Positions 12,901-27,900 of a stretch of 64,000 nucleotides of DNA are shown one piece after another (the stretch's first letter is position 1; every line of letters begins with the position of its first letter). A model generated the notes under the pieces. That model saw only the letters and a program-made list of their open reading frames with translations, was not told where the DNA came from and did not search any database. The stretch comes from Trichobilharzia regenti (Eukaryota; Platyhelminthes; Trematoda; Strigeidida; Schistosomatidae), in the NCBI GenBank assembly GCA_944472135.2, contig CALYDD020000353.1, positions 124,001-188,000 on the forward strand. Reading direction: 5' to 3'. The position numbers and the translations under genes were made by a program.

Positions 12901-15900
12901 ACTAGGAAGAGACAACTGTCTAGCACTCTCTAGTCTTCAATGTTTCTGCGACTGATATAAGTTCATGGTCCAACCTGAAATTATTATAAAAAGGTATTCA
13001 CTTTCATTACAGACTCTTATGCTAGAAGACAATGTGAGTCCATGTTTTGCTTAAAATACTCATTAAATGATGTGACACAATTGCAGTAAATTCATGCGCC
13101 ACTATTTGCCTATACATGTAATTCCCAACTGATTAAAATGGGCCAGCCATTGGGCCTATTTTAGTTGTTAAAACGAATGTATCAATACTGATTGGTCAGC
13201 ATGAGCAAACAGTTATTTTACATTTAATCTAAAATTATTAATAAAGAGAGAGAATGTTTAAGTCTTGCATCCGCTTTTAAAACTGTAAACATTCAGCTGA
13301 TATATTGTAAGGTATGCTGACACCTAAATATTCAATATACACAGAGGTATACTTCACTTAGTAAATTTGTTTCAACACCTTAAATATGAAAAGTAAAGTG
13401 AACTGAAGTTTCTTTCAGTGTAGAAGTATTGTGACGTTTAAGCAAGGTATTTATTTTGTGATGAATTTATTTCGATTAACTAGCAGGCTGTTTTAAATAT
13501 TTTTTTGTGCGTTTAAGTTCCGTTGATAGTTTGACTGATTTTCCTGTTTAGAGTCACTAACCCCAGGTCCAAGGCTCTCTTTTTTCCTAGGCCTAAAGCC
13601 GGCTAGAAACTGATCCAGCTCGTAAACTAGGTGTGCTCTTGGCCAATGAGTGGCACTACAATCGGAAACGATGAGTGGGTCGCCGAAGGTGAGATGGAGG
13701 AGATTGTGTGGTGAGGAGGATATGTGAGGTTATGAGGAATCGTGAGCCCAGCTGGAGAGGAGAGCAGAAAATAGAACAAAGTCGAGATGTGTTTTTGAAG
13801 CCCTATATTCCACTTGGAACCCAAGGGAATAATAAAAATAATAGTTAGCTAAATGTATATATATATATATATCATCCTCAAACGCTTGTGTTTATATCTT
13901 CTGGTATTTTTTGAATTCAGGTGGCGGATTATGTGCAGGAAGTTAGTAAACATAAACTTCCTATTTCATTTAAAGGTTTTAAATACTTACGAAGGCGGGG
14001 GGGAAAGTAAATCAAAAATTGAGGGTTTTAAATCGTATGGGTGTCAGTGGCACATCAGCAGAATGCTTGCCAACCACGCAGGTGGTCTGTTGTTCTATCC
14101 CTGGTCGACGCACTCCTTTACCTCGCAAAGCAAGTAATAAGAAAGAAGGGTGGTTAGGAATGAGGCCAGCAACCATATCCTGTAAAAATAGACACCATTA
14201 TTACAGAAACTTCAAGCCTCTAGTTTGAAGCCCTATGTTCCACTAGGGAACCTGAAGGAATAAAAGCAAAACGTAAAGACTTGTTTTAAAAACTTGAAAT
14301 TTGACAGCACGACTCATTCACCCGTGGAACTTTGAATTCATAGACTCACAAGAATATTTTATCGCATGACAGATCCTCAATTCATTACATTTTGAAGGAT
14401 CTTGTGATTGTGGGAATTCCTAAACGTGACCAGTACTACCATTATTTAACGTCAAGTTGTTAGTATAAGAATAATAATAAAGCTTTACTTCTGAACATAG
14501 TAGAAATTCTCAGCGTATTTAGTTCCAAAATATTTCCCCTTCATACAGGATTTACATGTAAAGTAATAATCTGAAGTATATTATGTGACGTAGCGTTGTC
14601 GCATTTGAAGAGAGAACCAATTCTGTGTCTGTTGTGTCTGTGTTTCTCTCAAGAATTGCACAACGTCTAAAGGAGAGCTAATTAAATATGTGGGCGAGTT
14701 TGCATAGTCTTCATCTGATATAATTTCATCACTTAAACAATACGGAACGCAGAAGAGTTTAGGCATTTGAATGGATAGAAAGTTTGGTAGCTCAGTGGTT
14801 TAAGCGGGTCACAACGTATTTAGACGACTCTTTCGGTAGCTTTATTCTTTATAAGTGTGGTAAGAAGTATTTTTAAATGCTGGATAGTTTTCTGAAATAC
14901 TTTCTGAGGAAGTAAGTATACTCCTCCTTTTTTAAGACATAAAAATTGAAAGAAATTTAAAGCCACACTTGTTGACGATATTACGCTTCTTTCTAGCTAT
15001 AGAAGCACTTTTATATTATCTCCTGATTTTAATAAGTATCCCGACCTTCAGAAGACTAACTTTCATCGTGAAATCGACGTACGCAATAAATTATCCTTAT
15101 ATTACCAGTTGTGCACTCATTAAAATAAAATAAAATATATAAGGTCACTGATAGAAGTATTTATTAAAATTTTTTCAGTTTTGATTATCATCAAGACTCT
15201 GAGAAATTTAGGACGCATAACTCCAAAATGACTCTGTCCCGCAGGGAAGACGTGATTAGAACAACAAACTAAACATGACACCAATAAATAAATAAATGAA
15301 TAAATATTAATTTCACTGTCCATATCATCACAAAAAGCCAACAGTAAGAGAATGGTTCTTTCTTCCAGAAATGGGTGTGACAGATAGACTACTCACAGAA
15401 TGGGTATAGCCACTCGCTTTTGAACTGGCTCATCTTTAAGTAAAGCATTCATTATTTGCTCTATTGGAATATTAGATGGTTGAAGGCAATCGTCAAGAAA
15501 CCTTGGGCTTAGGTTTCGTACTGATTTGCACTCGTCACCAAGGCGTATGTATCTACAATCTTGAAGGAACTCAAGTTCAGGGTTTCCTGCCGATCACCTC
15601 CAACCATCTAATATATACCAACAATTCAAGGTATACCATGATGGCGAGTCACCTAGAATGGTATCACCAGTCACTGCAAACGTGAGTGAGAGAATTCAGT
15701 ATGCACCAAGCAATGGACTAGACACATTGTACTAGTTACTAACTAGTATAAAATCAACTTATTGGAATCCTGAGATATATTTAATTATTCTCAATAGATC
15801 TCAATTGTGCGTCGGCGGCATAGAGGTGAGGACGCTCGCCAACCATGCACATGGTCCGAGGTTCGATCCCCGGCCACGGACGCACTCCTTCACCTCGCTA

Positions 15901-18900
15901 AGCCAGAAATAATGCTGGTAAAGAGGAAAGGTTGGGCATGAGGCTGGCTAGCAACCCCATCCTGTAAAATAAACACTGCTACAGAAACTTCAAGCCACTA
16001 GCTTGAGGCCCTATGTTCCACTGGGGAACGTGAAGGAAAAAAGATCTTAATTATTAATATAGGAATGAAGGTTTTTTTTATTTTCTCAGTGTTTTTGATA
16101 GTTATAAATATATAGTTTCTACACTTGTAATATACAGGAGCTGGTGCACAAACATTTTACTGTAAGTCGCTTTACAAATCTTATAGTAATGAAAATTGTA
16201 TTTAATAAAACATTGTTTGACTTGTAAGTTTTTACCTGAGAGTTTCATGGGCCAGAGTTGTTTAAGTTCCCTCCTTTCCTCGACGAGGCGTTATGTTATG
16301 TTGGTCACTGGTAAAAATGGTAAATGTAATTAAAGCTATCTAGAATAGCTTATATTGGTGTCAGTAGAAGTACTCAGAGGAACATAGTCTCCAAAATTCA
16401 AAGTTCAAAGGTTATTTGTTGATTCCCGCTTATTTCTGCTTAAAGTAACTACTACTGATATTTTATAAGGTTCACAGTTATAAAGGTTGACTGTGATTTG
16501 TAAAACATAAATTCAGGATTTCCAGGCAGGAGACCATTCTCACGGTACTTTAACAAAGTAATGACAATTACATATAATGCAGGATCAAATGGATTTATTG
16601 TTTCTTCCATCGGTTTCATGTCAGCTGCATACAGTCTACATCACAAACGCAAATAGTTCTATTGTAATTTTAACCTATCAAAGAAAGCTGACTTAAGTCA
16701 ATGCAAGAACTGGCGCAACATTATGTTCCTGTCCATCCAAAGCAAAATAGTAAGTCGCATCATCCTGGAGAGAATCAAACATGCCACTCTGGATGAATAA
16801 CGTCGACTGGAACAAGCTGCATTCAGGAGAAACGAGTCATGCATCAATCAAATTGCAACACTACGGATCATCATTGAACACAGCTTGGAAACGAAGTCCG
16901 TCAGCTCTCTACATCGACTCTAGCGACTATGAAAAGACATTCGACAGCGTCGATCGAGAGGTGATTTGGAAACTAATTCGCCAATACGGGTGCAGCCAAC
17001 AAATACATATCTCATCCAACAATTGTACGATAAAGCTGCATGCCAAGTAACCCACAACCGGAAACTCAAGGAATCCTTCAAAGTGAAGACGGCAGTAAGA
17101 CAGGCTGGCTGCCTGCTATATCCAGTGACTCTCCTGATTGCTGCAGATTGGATAATGCGACATACAGCCAGCGAACAGGAATCAGGCATAAAATCGACTC
17201 ACACAATAAACTTGGAGGATCTTTATCTGAACTTTGCCGATGATGACATATGTCTGCTTCCCCACGAACTGGAAGATATGCAAGTGAAAAGCAACAAGCT
17301 GGCAGAAGAAGCATCAAAGATAGGACCTCAGGTGAGCATGGAGAAAACCGATGTGGTGATGAAGATTCCTGGCCAACAGCAACATCCACAGCAACAACAG
17401 ACACCATTCAGCATAATTGGAGAAGCCTGAAGGAAACAACCTCATTTACCTACCTGGGAAGCATCGTTTCAACTACAGGCGGAACTAACGAGGATATCAA
17501 AGCTAGAATCGGAAAAGCGAGGCAAGCTTTCATTACTCTCAAGTCTGTGTGGAGACCAACATAACCCAGCATGAAAAATAAGATCCGAATTTTCAGCTCC
17601 AAAGTGTAGTCAGTGCTAACTTCTAGACGGATCAGAGACTTGGCGCGTTTTCAGGAAGAGCACTTAGAACAAACTACACACCTTCATCATCAACAACTGT
17701 ATTTGCTCAACACTCCTCTCAATATCAGATGGCCAGCCAGAAAAGATCAGCAACGCGAATCCCTTGCAATGAACGAGCCAGCCGACCCATCAGGAACCAA
17801 CTGTGCAACAGATGTGCAGGAGGAAATGGAGGTAGATTGGCCATAATCTGAGAAAACAAATCATCAATTGACTGACATCAAACGCCAGGCCATTACTCAA
17901 GTGGAATCCGAATAGGAGGTGGAGAGTTAGTTGGTCGTCAGTGTGAGGGTTACATGGAGGAGTTGATGTGAAGAGGAGATGAAATCATGTCGGCAGACGT
18001 AGAGTGAGATGCTAACGTTGGTGGAGAGCTGAACGCAATGGAGACGTGTGGCTGAAGCTTTATGTTCCCCTAGGAATTAAAGGAAACAATAAAATAATTA
18101 TTTTACTGGAGAACAATATAAAAGAATAATTATGGTGTATGCATGTGCTGAAATGTATTTTTATCGAAATGTCAAGTTATTACAATACCTGGAAATGTAA
18201 TCGGGCTGAATTTTCTCGAATAAAACACAGAAATTGTGGAACAAGAGTAGCAACAAGATAAGATTACACAGGTCACTAGAAAATTCTTCACAAACAAATG
18301 ATGTATGAAGAAAGCATTTTGTGAGTTAAGCTCATTTAGTTAGATGTAGAACATATGAAGGATAATTTGCAATAAATGTTGATGTAACTAACTGTGACTG
18401 AAAAAAATCAATATCTACAGCTAATAAAAGGTAAGGTATTCAATTAAGGTTAAGATATGCGTTACCAAGTTACAGAAAGACTTTCTACAGCATCGTCTTC
18501 AACACGCAAGACATGTTTCGACTGTGAACTTCAAGAGACTGGGGCTTGCTTGTGTAGTGGTCATTTGATGGAATTTAAGCTGCCCGACTGATATGGAGTT
18601 TCAGAAAGATGCCTGGCAGATAAATGGAGTTGAAGTAGGTTCACCAATACTTCGAATCGTAACCACTCGTTCAATTGGGGCTCTAGAAGTAAACGTTTTT
18701 GGGAGTTTCATTTGCTGACTGAAAATGTAGACTATATTCATGTTATCTGTTCATCTTTATTAAGCGAGCCGAAAAAAAACAACTTTTTCTGAAAAATATG
18801 AGCTATATTAGATGGCTGGAGGCAATCGGCAGGAAGCCTTGGACCTAGGTTTCGTGCTAGATGGCACTCATCAGCAAGGAGTATCTGCAACCTTGAAGGA

Positions 18901-21900
18901 ACTCATGTCCTTTCTGAGATTTGAACCCGCGTCGCTCAGTGCTTCAGATACGCCTTGCCAAATGAGTGCCAACTAGCACAAAACCTTGGTCTAAGGGTTC
19001 CTGCCGATTGCCTCCAACCATCTAATACGAACATTTCACAGTGCACCATAATGGCGAGCCACCTAGCATGGTGGCCACATTGCAAGCTTGACTGATAGAA
19101 TTCAGTCTGCACCGAAGATAGGACTCGACACATTACACTAGTTACTGACTAGTGTGCAATCGAAAACATATGAGCTGTGTTTTAAAATGAATTCGAATCA
19201 AACAGTGGAACTCTAAATTTTCTAGATTGTCTTATGAAAGCACAAACTTATGGAAGACTCAAATTCGCAACGCATAGGAAACCAACACACTCAAAGGCAT
19301 ATTTATATTTGTTTTTTTATCGTGTATTAAGCATGAAAGTTTCAGTGGCTCTAAATCTGCTAAATCAATCTAAATACATTGTAAGTGCTATCGGTGGTTT
19401 GGGGAATGAGATCTCCAATACTTTTCTCTCATTATGTTCTATTTCTCATGCAGATACTGCGATTTTTTTATACCATTGTTTCAGGTCATCTGGGATGTGC
19501 TGAAAATGGTAAGTCTGAATATCAGAATGAAATGAGAAGCCTATATTTTATACAGAATTTGCTCAGATATATACTCATCAAGTTCAATTTTAACAGTGTG
19601 AAAAAAATTGAGCATTGGGTATATGATATTCATTATTATAAAAGGATTTTTGTATTTCCCAATGAATGAATGGAAAACAAAACGATATTGCAGTTTTTAT
19701 TGACATTTCGCTATTTAATGCTGCTAATAGCTTTGTCAAACTGGTGAGATTAAACCAGAGTTTACAAACTCTCAGCTTCCTCAGCATGGGGGCATTTTTC
19801 GTTGTTAATTTGGTCAATGGGTAAAGATAACAAAACCATGTTTAGATTGTCGGATTTAATTATTATTATTGTTCCATTGGGTTCCTAGTGGAACATAGGG
19901 CTTCAACTGCACGTCTCCACTTGCTTCTGTCTTCTGCTGTGCATTTCACTTTCATCCATGTTAGTCCATACTCTTTCAACTCCTCTTCACACGATCTCCT
20001 CCATGTCACCCTTGGACGTCCCACACGCCACTTCCCTTTCGGGTTCCACTCGAGGGCTTGACGCGTGATGTCACCCAGCGGTCTCCTCAGCGAGTGTCCG
20101 ATCCATCTCCACTTTCTCCTCCATATTTGTTGGGCGATTGGTTCTTGTTTTGTTTGTTCCCACAGTTTCGTGTTAGTGATTCTTTCCGATCTGGCCATCT
20201 GATCTTCAGTATAGAGAGAAGACAGTTGTTGATAAAGGTCTGCATGTAACAGGCTGTTGGAAATATTTTTTGTGACGCGCTCGCCAAGTTTCTGATCCGT
20301 ATAGAAGAACTGACTGACTTGACGTGTTTGTATTGAAAATCTGACGTATTTTGTTGTTGCTGCTGAGTGACTTGATAACTGTGTAAAATTAGAAAAGCAG
20401 CCTGTGTTTGCATAATGAAATTGTTTATCATACTTATGTTGATTTTGTCATCTCGTCAGGGAGGCGGGAGTTGCAACCCGGTCAAATTCTGTCCATCATT
20501 CCTGTTCAGACAGTTTGGATTCCTTTGGATATGAAGTACTTTTTCTTGATATTAGATGTTCTTTCTGACTTCTGAAATGCTTTTTCTGGATGATAATTTT
20601 AAAATTGCCTGATTCTATAGCACGTAGACGACCTATAGCTTATAATTTTTCAAGGTTTTCTAGTTCACCTGGATTTCTCGGTGGTTTTTCCTTTCTTTAT
20701 CAGTTGGCTGAATTGACATTGTAAGAATTAGCCACTGCTGATGAACGATGATTAAATTGTTATTTATAATCTGAGAGTTTATAAAAACTGGTTTAATAAC
20801 ACCGGTTTGATAAAGCTATTAGCAGCATTAAATAGCGAAATGCCAGAAAAAACTGCAATATTGTTTTCTTTTTCGTTCATTCACTGAAGAATGGAAATAG
20901 AACTTTTATAATAATGGAGAATTCGCTCATTTTAGACTTTTATTCTAGAAATGAACTGTTACAACTGTGCCTTTGGATTTCAAGTGCAACAACAGCACGC
21001 CACTAATTCATTCTGCCCTCCGCAGTCATTTTTGAATGGTTTTTATTTCCTGCACACACAATCTCTTCCGTTTCACCTTCGAACGCATACCAAACTGATC
21101 GTTTTACCTTATCATTCCATTTCAAAGTATGGCTAGTGGTTTCTCAAAATCACCCCCTCAGTGCATCTGTCCCATCCATCTTCATTTACTTTGTAAAAAT
21201 CAAACTGATATTTTTACGAGTTAATCATGGATTGATATCAGTTAGAGAGCCGTTGGAAACCAGTCAGGAAGTACTAGAAAGTTGTTTAATCCGAGTTTGG
21301 GAATCGTCCGCAGTATGCACCCACTGGGGTCGGGACCCAGGACCTACCGGTTACAAAACAAGCTCGTATGCCATTCAGCCACAGGGACCCGGTTTTAGTG
21401 GCCAGCCCATGAATTCTAACTTCTATCAATTCGTGAATTTTACCTTCGCCACCTACCAATATCATCAGTGGGACACCATCCTCAGACTTGATTGGATGAA
21501 CCACACTGGTCACAACTTATCACTTGAACTCCAGGAAACGCCATCGTAAAAACAAAACTAATTTTTGCAAACTAACTGCAGAAAATTAACTGATCTTTAT
21601 TGGATTTCAGTGAAAGTCGGTTTATGTTTATCTGATATTTTAGTCATTACTCTTAGACTATATCCGTTTTTTCAAAACTTCCTTAACTGTTATTTGATGT
21701 TAACAAGACCAAAGTATAGGTTTTTAGTCTACGACTGCAGGCTTAAGGCACAGATTTAATTATACACAACTGAATACAGTCTGAAATTGCCTGAAAAAGC
21801 AAAGAATATTAAATAGCTGTTTCATCTGAAGGCATAATCATCGCTAAAGGGGTTCGATGCCGGTAATCTCAGATTTTAAATGCAGTCCCATATTATCCGA

Positions 21901-24900
21901 TTAACGATATGCTTACAGGTCGTAGTATATATTCCTGTAAACGTTTACACAAAACAATATTTCCTGAGTGAAATTTCACTTGATCTTAACAGAATATATG
22001 ATGGAGTAATTCTCTGTAAATGAAAATATATACAACCTTATTTCGCTTTACATTTTTTAAATTACTTTCCCTAGTGTTAGTACACTTAATAAAATAATTT
22101 TGACAGACAGTTCGAATAAAGAAATAAGCCTAAATTGTAGTGAAAAGTAAAACTTTAGAAATCAAAATTAATTTAAAATTTTTATTTTAAAATTATAGCA
22201 ACAAATGCAGGAGAATATACTGCCTGTAAGTCCAAAAGCCAATGTTAACTGGTATTAGAACAAAAAACGGAATTTCGAAGACTTACGTGCGTATATACGA
22301 TGCACGATAGACGTCTCTTTAGAATCTCATTGAGTAGAGAAGATCTGAACTTCTAAGAGATGATTGTATGAAGATGTGATTCCCCGCCCCTGATTTTATG
22401 ATTTCATATGAAAATAGAAATTTACGTCTGAGACGTGGATGATTCCTTTTCTCGTATAAACGAAAGTAAAACCCATAAATTCTGTAGGATGTATGACTCG
22501 GTTGGTACTGCGTTGCACTTGATACATCGGCGTAGATGACTTCTGTCTTATATCATCCTACTTTGCAATGAAAGATTTTTGAGCATCATAAAATGAACGC
22601 GAACTGCCTTCCTCACTGTTCATAGCTATGATGTATAGAAGACATCATAACATAATCCCAGTAATGAAAGAATACCACCTTCAACCAGTTAACACTATTT
22701 CTGAATGTGATATTTCTCAGAAAGCTAAATAACTCCACAATTTCCATAATTGATTTAGATAAGCGAAAGAAAGGTGGAACTATGGAGTTCATTAATCATC
22801 CCTGTCATTTATGTATAACAATAGTATACCGTTCATTTCTTTGCAAACATCTTTGAGAACTGTAGCCCATTATTCCTCCAGTAGTAAAAGATGGTATGCT
22901 ATGAACTGCTACTAACGTCAGAAGTAACATTTTGAGGCAGTTATTTCAGAGTTTTTTCAAAATTAAAGTATGCAGGCGGACGTATCTTGAGTCATCCAAG
23001 ATAGCGGAGCATAAGTGCATATTTAGAGGTTCATAAATGATGATCTAATTACAGGCTGATTAGCAGGGAGCTATTCATCTTAGGAATGTCTACGCCAGTT
23101 CTTGTCTGACAGTATTCATTTATTAATATAAGTATAAAACTTGGGCGCTGTAGTGGTAGAGTAAAACTTCATTATGGATAAGATTTTAATTTGATAAATC
23201 ACAGAGTGTTGTACAGTAATATTAACTGATGACGTTTCGAGCACAAACTATTGCTGCTCATAATTATATTAAGACACTACTCACACACAACTTTCTTGCT
23301 TTATTTATATACATGAGTAGAAATTGATGACTAGACATTTGAATAAATGAATATAAGATAAAGTGCATTCAGAAATAATAATAATAATGTTATATACCAA
23401 ATACAGTCAGATGGAAAATAAGATGTTTCTATAGTAAACTAAATAAATAACTTGTTAAAATGAATTGAAACACAATTTAACATTATTTATTATTCTCCGA
23501 TTTGACTGGTGGTAATAATATCTCCCACATCTCTGGTATGTGCATTGAGTCATTTCTATTGCATATGTTAGCTGTGTAGACTCGATGATCCAGAGGTCAG
23601 TAATCAATCTCTTCGGCTCTCCACCTACCTATATTAATTCTTAGAATTTTAACTCTATCCCATCCACGCTATTATGTGGTTGTGTGTTAATGTATGCAGT
23701 GCAATGTAGTGCTGAGTTTTTCTCTAAATTACTTATCTTCGTGGGATCAATCATTCTGATCTTAGCTAAAGTCTTATGTGCTGATAATGTGACTACCCCC
23801 TCAATCCACTACTGTTGTGCAGTAATATATACTGATGACATTTCAAGCACTTACTAAGAGACAAACTCTGTAGGCTGAACGACCCAGTAAACCCAATTAA
23901 ACAAAATAATATAATTTACAAAATACCTTGCGATGACTGTGAGTGAAGTCAACCACATAAGTCAAACTAGTCTATCAGGAGTAGTAAGATTATCAGAACA
24001 TAAGAATTTAGCTAAGGCTAGAATGATTGATCCCACGAAGATAAGATATTTAGAAAAAAGCTGAGCAATTGCATTGCATGCATGAACACACAACCTCACT
24101 ATAGGTTGGGAGAGGGTTAAAATTCTAAGAAGTAATATAATATAAGCAGGTGGAGAGCCAGATAGATTGATTACTGAATCTTGGTTCATCGATTGTACAC
24201 CCAATACATGCAACAGAAGTGACTCAGCACAAATACCAAAGATATGGAAGATATTATTTAATTTTTAATTTTTGATTTAATTTTTTAATTTTTGATTTAC
24301 AGCTTGATTCCACACTGTATTTTTGGTACAAGTATGGAATTTTCAGCATGGATATCGGTAGCCCAAATTTTGCAGGCCGACCATAGATATCAGGTGTGCG
24401 CCGGCATGGACTCGAACCACCAGTCAAATCAGAAGAGGATAATAAATAATCTTAAAATGTATTCAACTCAATTCACATTGTAACAATTTATTTATTTGAC
24501 CATAAAAGCATCTTGTTTCCCATCCGATTGTATTTGAATGAAAGCACTAATATTATTATATGAAGCAAGGAAGTTGTGTGAGTAATACCTTGATATGACT
24601 ATGAGTGACAATAAATTGTTCTCAAAACGTGCTCATCAGTAAATATTACTGTATTACAACACTGTGTGACACTTAATCAAAATAAAATCTTATCCATGAT
24701 GGAGTATTCATTTATTGTCTTACGTATATATCAATACTGAAACAATCATGTACAACAATGTATGAATATCTAAAAATGTCTAAATAAAGATATGAATAAT
24801 TTTTACAGGCAAAAATGGTTGCAGTGGTGAGTTTATACTGAATGAAGAAGTACAATACTTGCATCATAAAATTATTTTTCAACTCCTGAATATTCTATGT

Positions 24901-27900
24901 TGATAAAAGATCACATATATTAGACTTATGAATATTAAAATATGCTGTAAATACTTTTAAACTATTATTTTTATTGTTTTTATTATCACCCTCCATAATA
25001 GTACAACATTTACTAATGCTTTCCTCTTTCAACCTTGCTGAAAAAAGTAACAATAAAAACGAAATTTAAGTTTATGGCTCCCTACTGGCAGTCTAGGTAG
25101 CACAGCGGTTAGGACTCTTGCCAACCATGCACATGGTTCGAAGTTCGATCCCCTGCCGACGCACACCTGATATCTATGGTCGGCCTGCGAAATTCCGGGC
25201 CACCGATATCACATGCTGAAAATGCCATACTTGTGCCGAAAATACGGTATGAAATCAAGTTGTAATAAAAAAAGATAAGAAAATGTTGAATTTACAATCA
25301 AATTAGCTTCTTAAATATTGACATTGAAGGATATACGGTTATATATATATATATGTATTAGGAATATGGTTTGCTTGTCTGTTCCCTGATAAAGGGAGAG
25401 TAACATTTCTCCTGATTAAATTTTACCCAATGGTAACCATATTATCCACTTGTAAGTGGAACTGTTGAGTTAACCAAGTCATTGTTAACTTCATTGAAGA
25501 GTTTCGACTGATTTACATTGACTAAATAATATCTTCGTTGGTTAGCAAGGATTTGATTGATTTTAAATTTGACCATGAACTTACATCAGTTAAACAACCG
25601 CTGAAAACCTTACAGTTTTGTTTTCCTTCACATTCCCCAGTGGAACATATGGCTTCAAGCTAGTGGCTTGAAGTTTCTATAGCAGCGTTTATTTTACAGG
25701 ATGGGATTGCTAGTCTTATGCCCAACCTTTCCTCTTTACCGGCATTATTCCCATCTTAGCAAGGTAAAGGTATGCGTCGGCCATGTGCATGTTCGGCGAG
25801 CGTCCTAACCGCTATGCCACTGACGCACACTAAACCTAACAGTACCGGACATGTATTTCGTCCGGTTTCTTTAGGCCTTGTTGGTAGTCGGCATCTTTAT
25901 ATCTGCGTCTGTTAATTGTTATAACGCTAATACGCCTATTTGTCCGTTGTGTCTTCCGACCCACTGAGCCATGCAAATATCAAAAGACAAAGGCTGGTTG
26001 GCCTGTGACTATAAGATATTGTATTGTACTGTACATCTATCAGAAAACAAACCATCATATTTTTATATATTTAATTCATGACAATACATTTGGCTGACAA
26101 CCGCGGTATAAACTGTTCTTTGTGGCTGGAAATATCTATTTTCTTTGGTTGGTGATCCGACAAAGACTAAGGTGAGACAAAAGACAATGCATTGATCACA
26201 CACCAAACCACAATATGCGTGAGAAATGACAGATCCATATAGTAACTCCATGACAATATAAATCACACAATTCACGAGAAAGGACGATATACTATTTATG
26301 CTGGATCCTATCAGCAGGAATCGAATCCGTGATCATCTAGAGAAAAAGTGATCTTGTTCACCAGTCAGCCACTGGGAATAGAATCCAACGACGCCACCAT
26401 AAATTCAAATATTTACCTTCACTTAGAGCACCACTGAAAGCCACGAAGTACTTGGTGTCTATTGCGTCCGTTTTTAAAATATTTTTTATTCTTCTTGAAT
26501 CATGAAGTAAATGCTTACAGTTATAACGACTTTAAGAGGAAGTAATTTAGGCTCTTGAAATTCTTCATTCTTCCAAGCTCACTGCAATTCTGAGGAATTC
26601 AATGATTGTGAAAGCGCTCTCAGAGTCATTATATTTATAAGAAATCTCCTATTTACGATGAATAGCATAAGGTTAGATTAAATTTTTCTTAAATATGACA
26701 TCGTCTATTTCTATTACAGGGGCAAATCTAACTGAAACGAATTGTACGTGCATGTTGAAGTTTATTTTTCATATGGTATCATGTTAAAATTATGAAAGTG
26801 AATGACATCCGCCTATACACTGTATGGTTTGGAGTCATTAAGTATGTTATTTGTAAATGATTGTGCAGTAATAAGCACACCAAAATAAAGCAGTCAACAG
26901 TCAGATAGTAAAGTAAAGATCAATAGTTCAGCGAAGAGTCTCTTTTCGGTGAATTCATTTTCAGAGCTGTACAACGGCGCATATATGGTTTATTTTGTAT
27001 GTGTGTATACATAAACTTTGTCAAACGACAATACAGTTAGCAAGTTTTTGGTGGAGTTACGTAATAACATGGACGGTTTGATGAAAGAGTTATGCTCAAG
27101 GTGTACATGGAAACAAAATAAAATACGGAATTACGCAAGTGTTTTAAAGGAATACAAGAGTTTTAAGTAGTTAGAAAAACAAGTAAACAAGCAAAAGTTA
27201 AGTCAGATCAACAGAATTGTTACCATTATAGTAGAAGTGACTGAATAGTAGGCTTCTGGCATGATTAAACAGGTGTGATATGGTTCTAGTGAGTGACCTT
27301 TGTCTAGGTATTTATAAATACTATACAATTAGTTGTTTAGTTCAAGAAATGACCGTTTAGAAGAAGATATCCTTTGGGTCACTAATGATTATGGTGATAT
27401 CAAACCTCAGTGTAACATGCAGACAGTACTATATATACCTGGCACAAGTGCTCATTTCTTCACTTAGATTCTCCAGAATTATTGATCTAAGTCAATACAG
27501 TCATTCCAGTGATAGGTTTTCCTGGCGCAAACACAAAGAAGACCATTAATATGAAGTAATTTGGCGGGTGTCCAATAGTGGTAGGATTTAAAATGCCCAT
27601 TTCTACCTAGTTGGGCCTGGCCATTTGGATGCACTTGCATTCCATAGTCAGTGATAGTGTTCTCATTGGGGGTCGAACCCAGTGTCCAGCGTTTGAAACG
27701 GCACAGAGTTATAGAACAGACCAATTTAGACACGAGAGCCACATTTTGTGCAACAGGTATAAGTTATAACTTAATTTATCCACACCAGGAACCGACATGT
27801 TAACAGAGGCCAAGCACTCCGGCCTAATCAATCAGCCGGGAAGATCATACTGAAGTACATAAGAATATTTATACCTCATTGTCTTCAGCATTGTTCACCT

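Noticed and set aside
13856..13873. AT run as a promoter TATA box (also 25341 and 35263)
   Set aside because: Simple microsatellites in introns, with no gene start nearby.
20460..20480. A 21-nt AG/GT bounded segment in intron 8
   Set aside because: Phase-compatible, but the donor GTCAAA is poor and it would interrupt the alternation between exons 8 and 9.
21136..21549. Open frame of 137 codons
   Set aside because: It runs through a reversed SINE and flanking intron DNA; no coding features.
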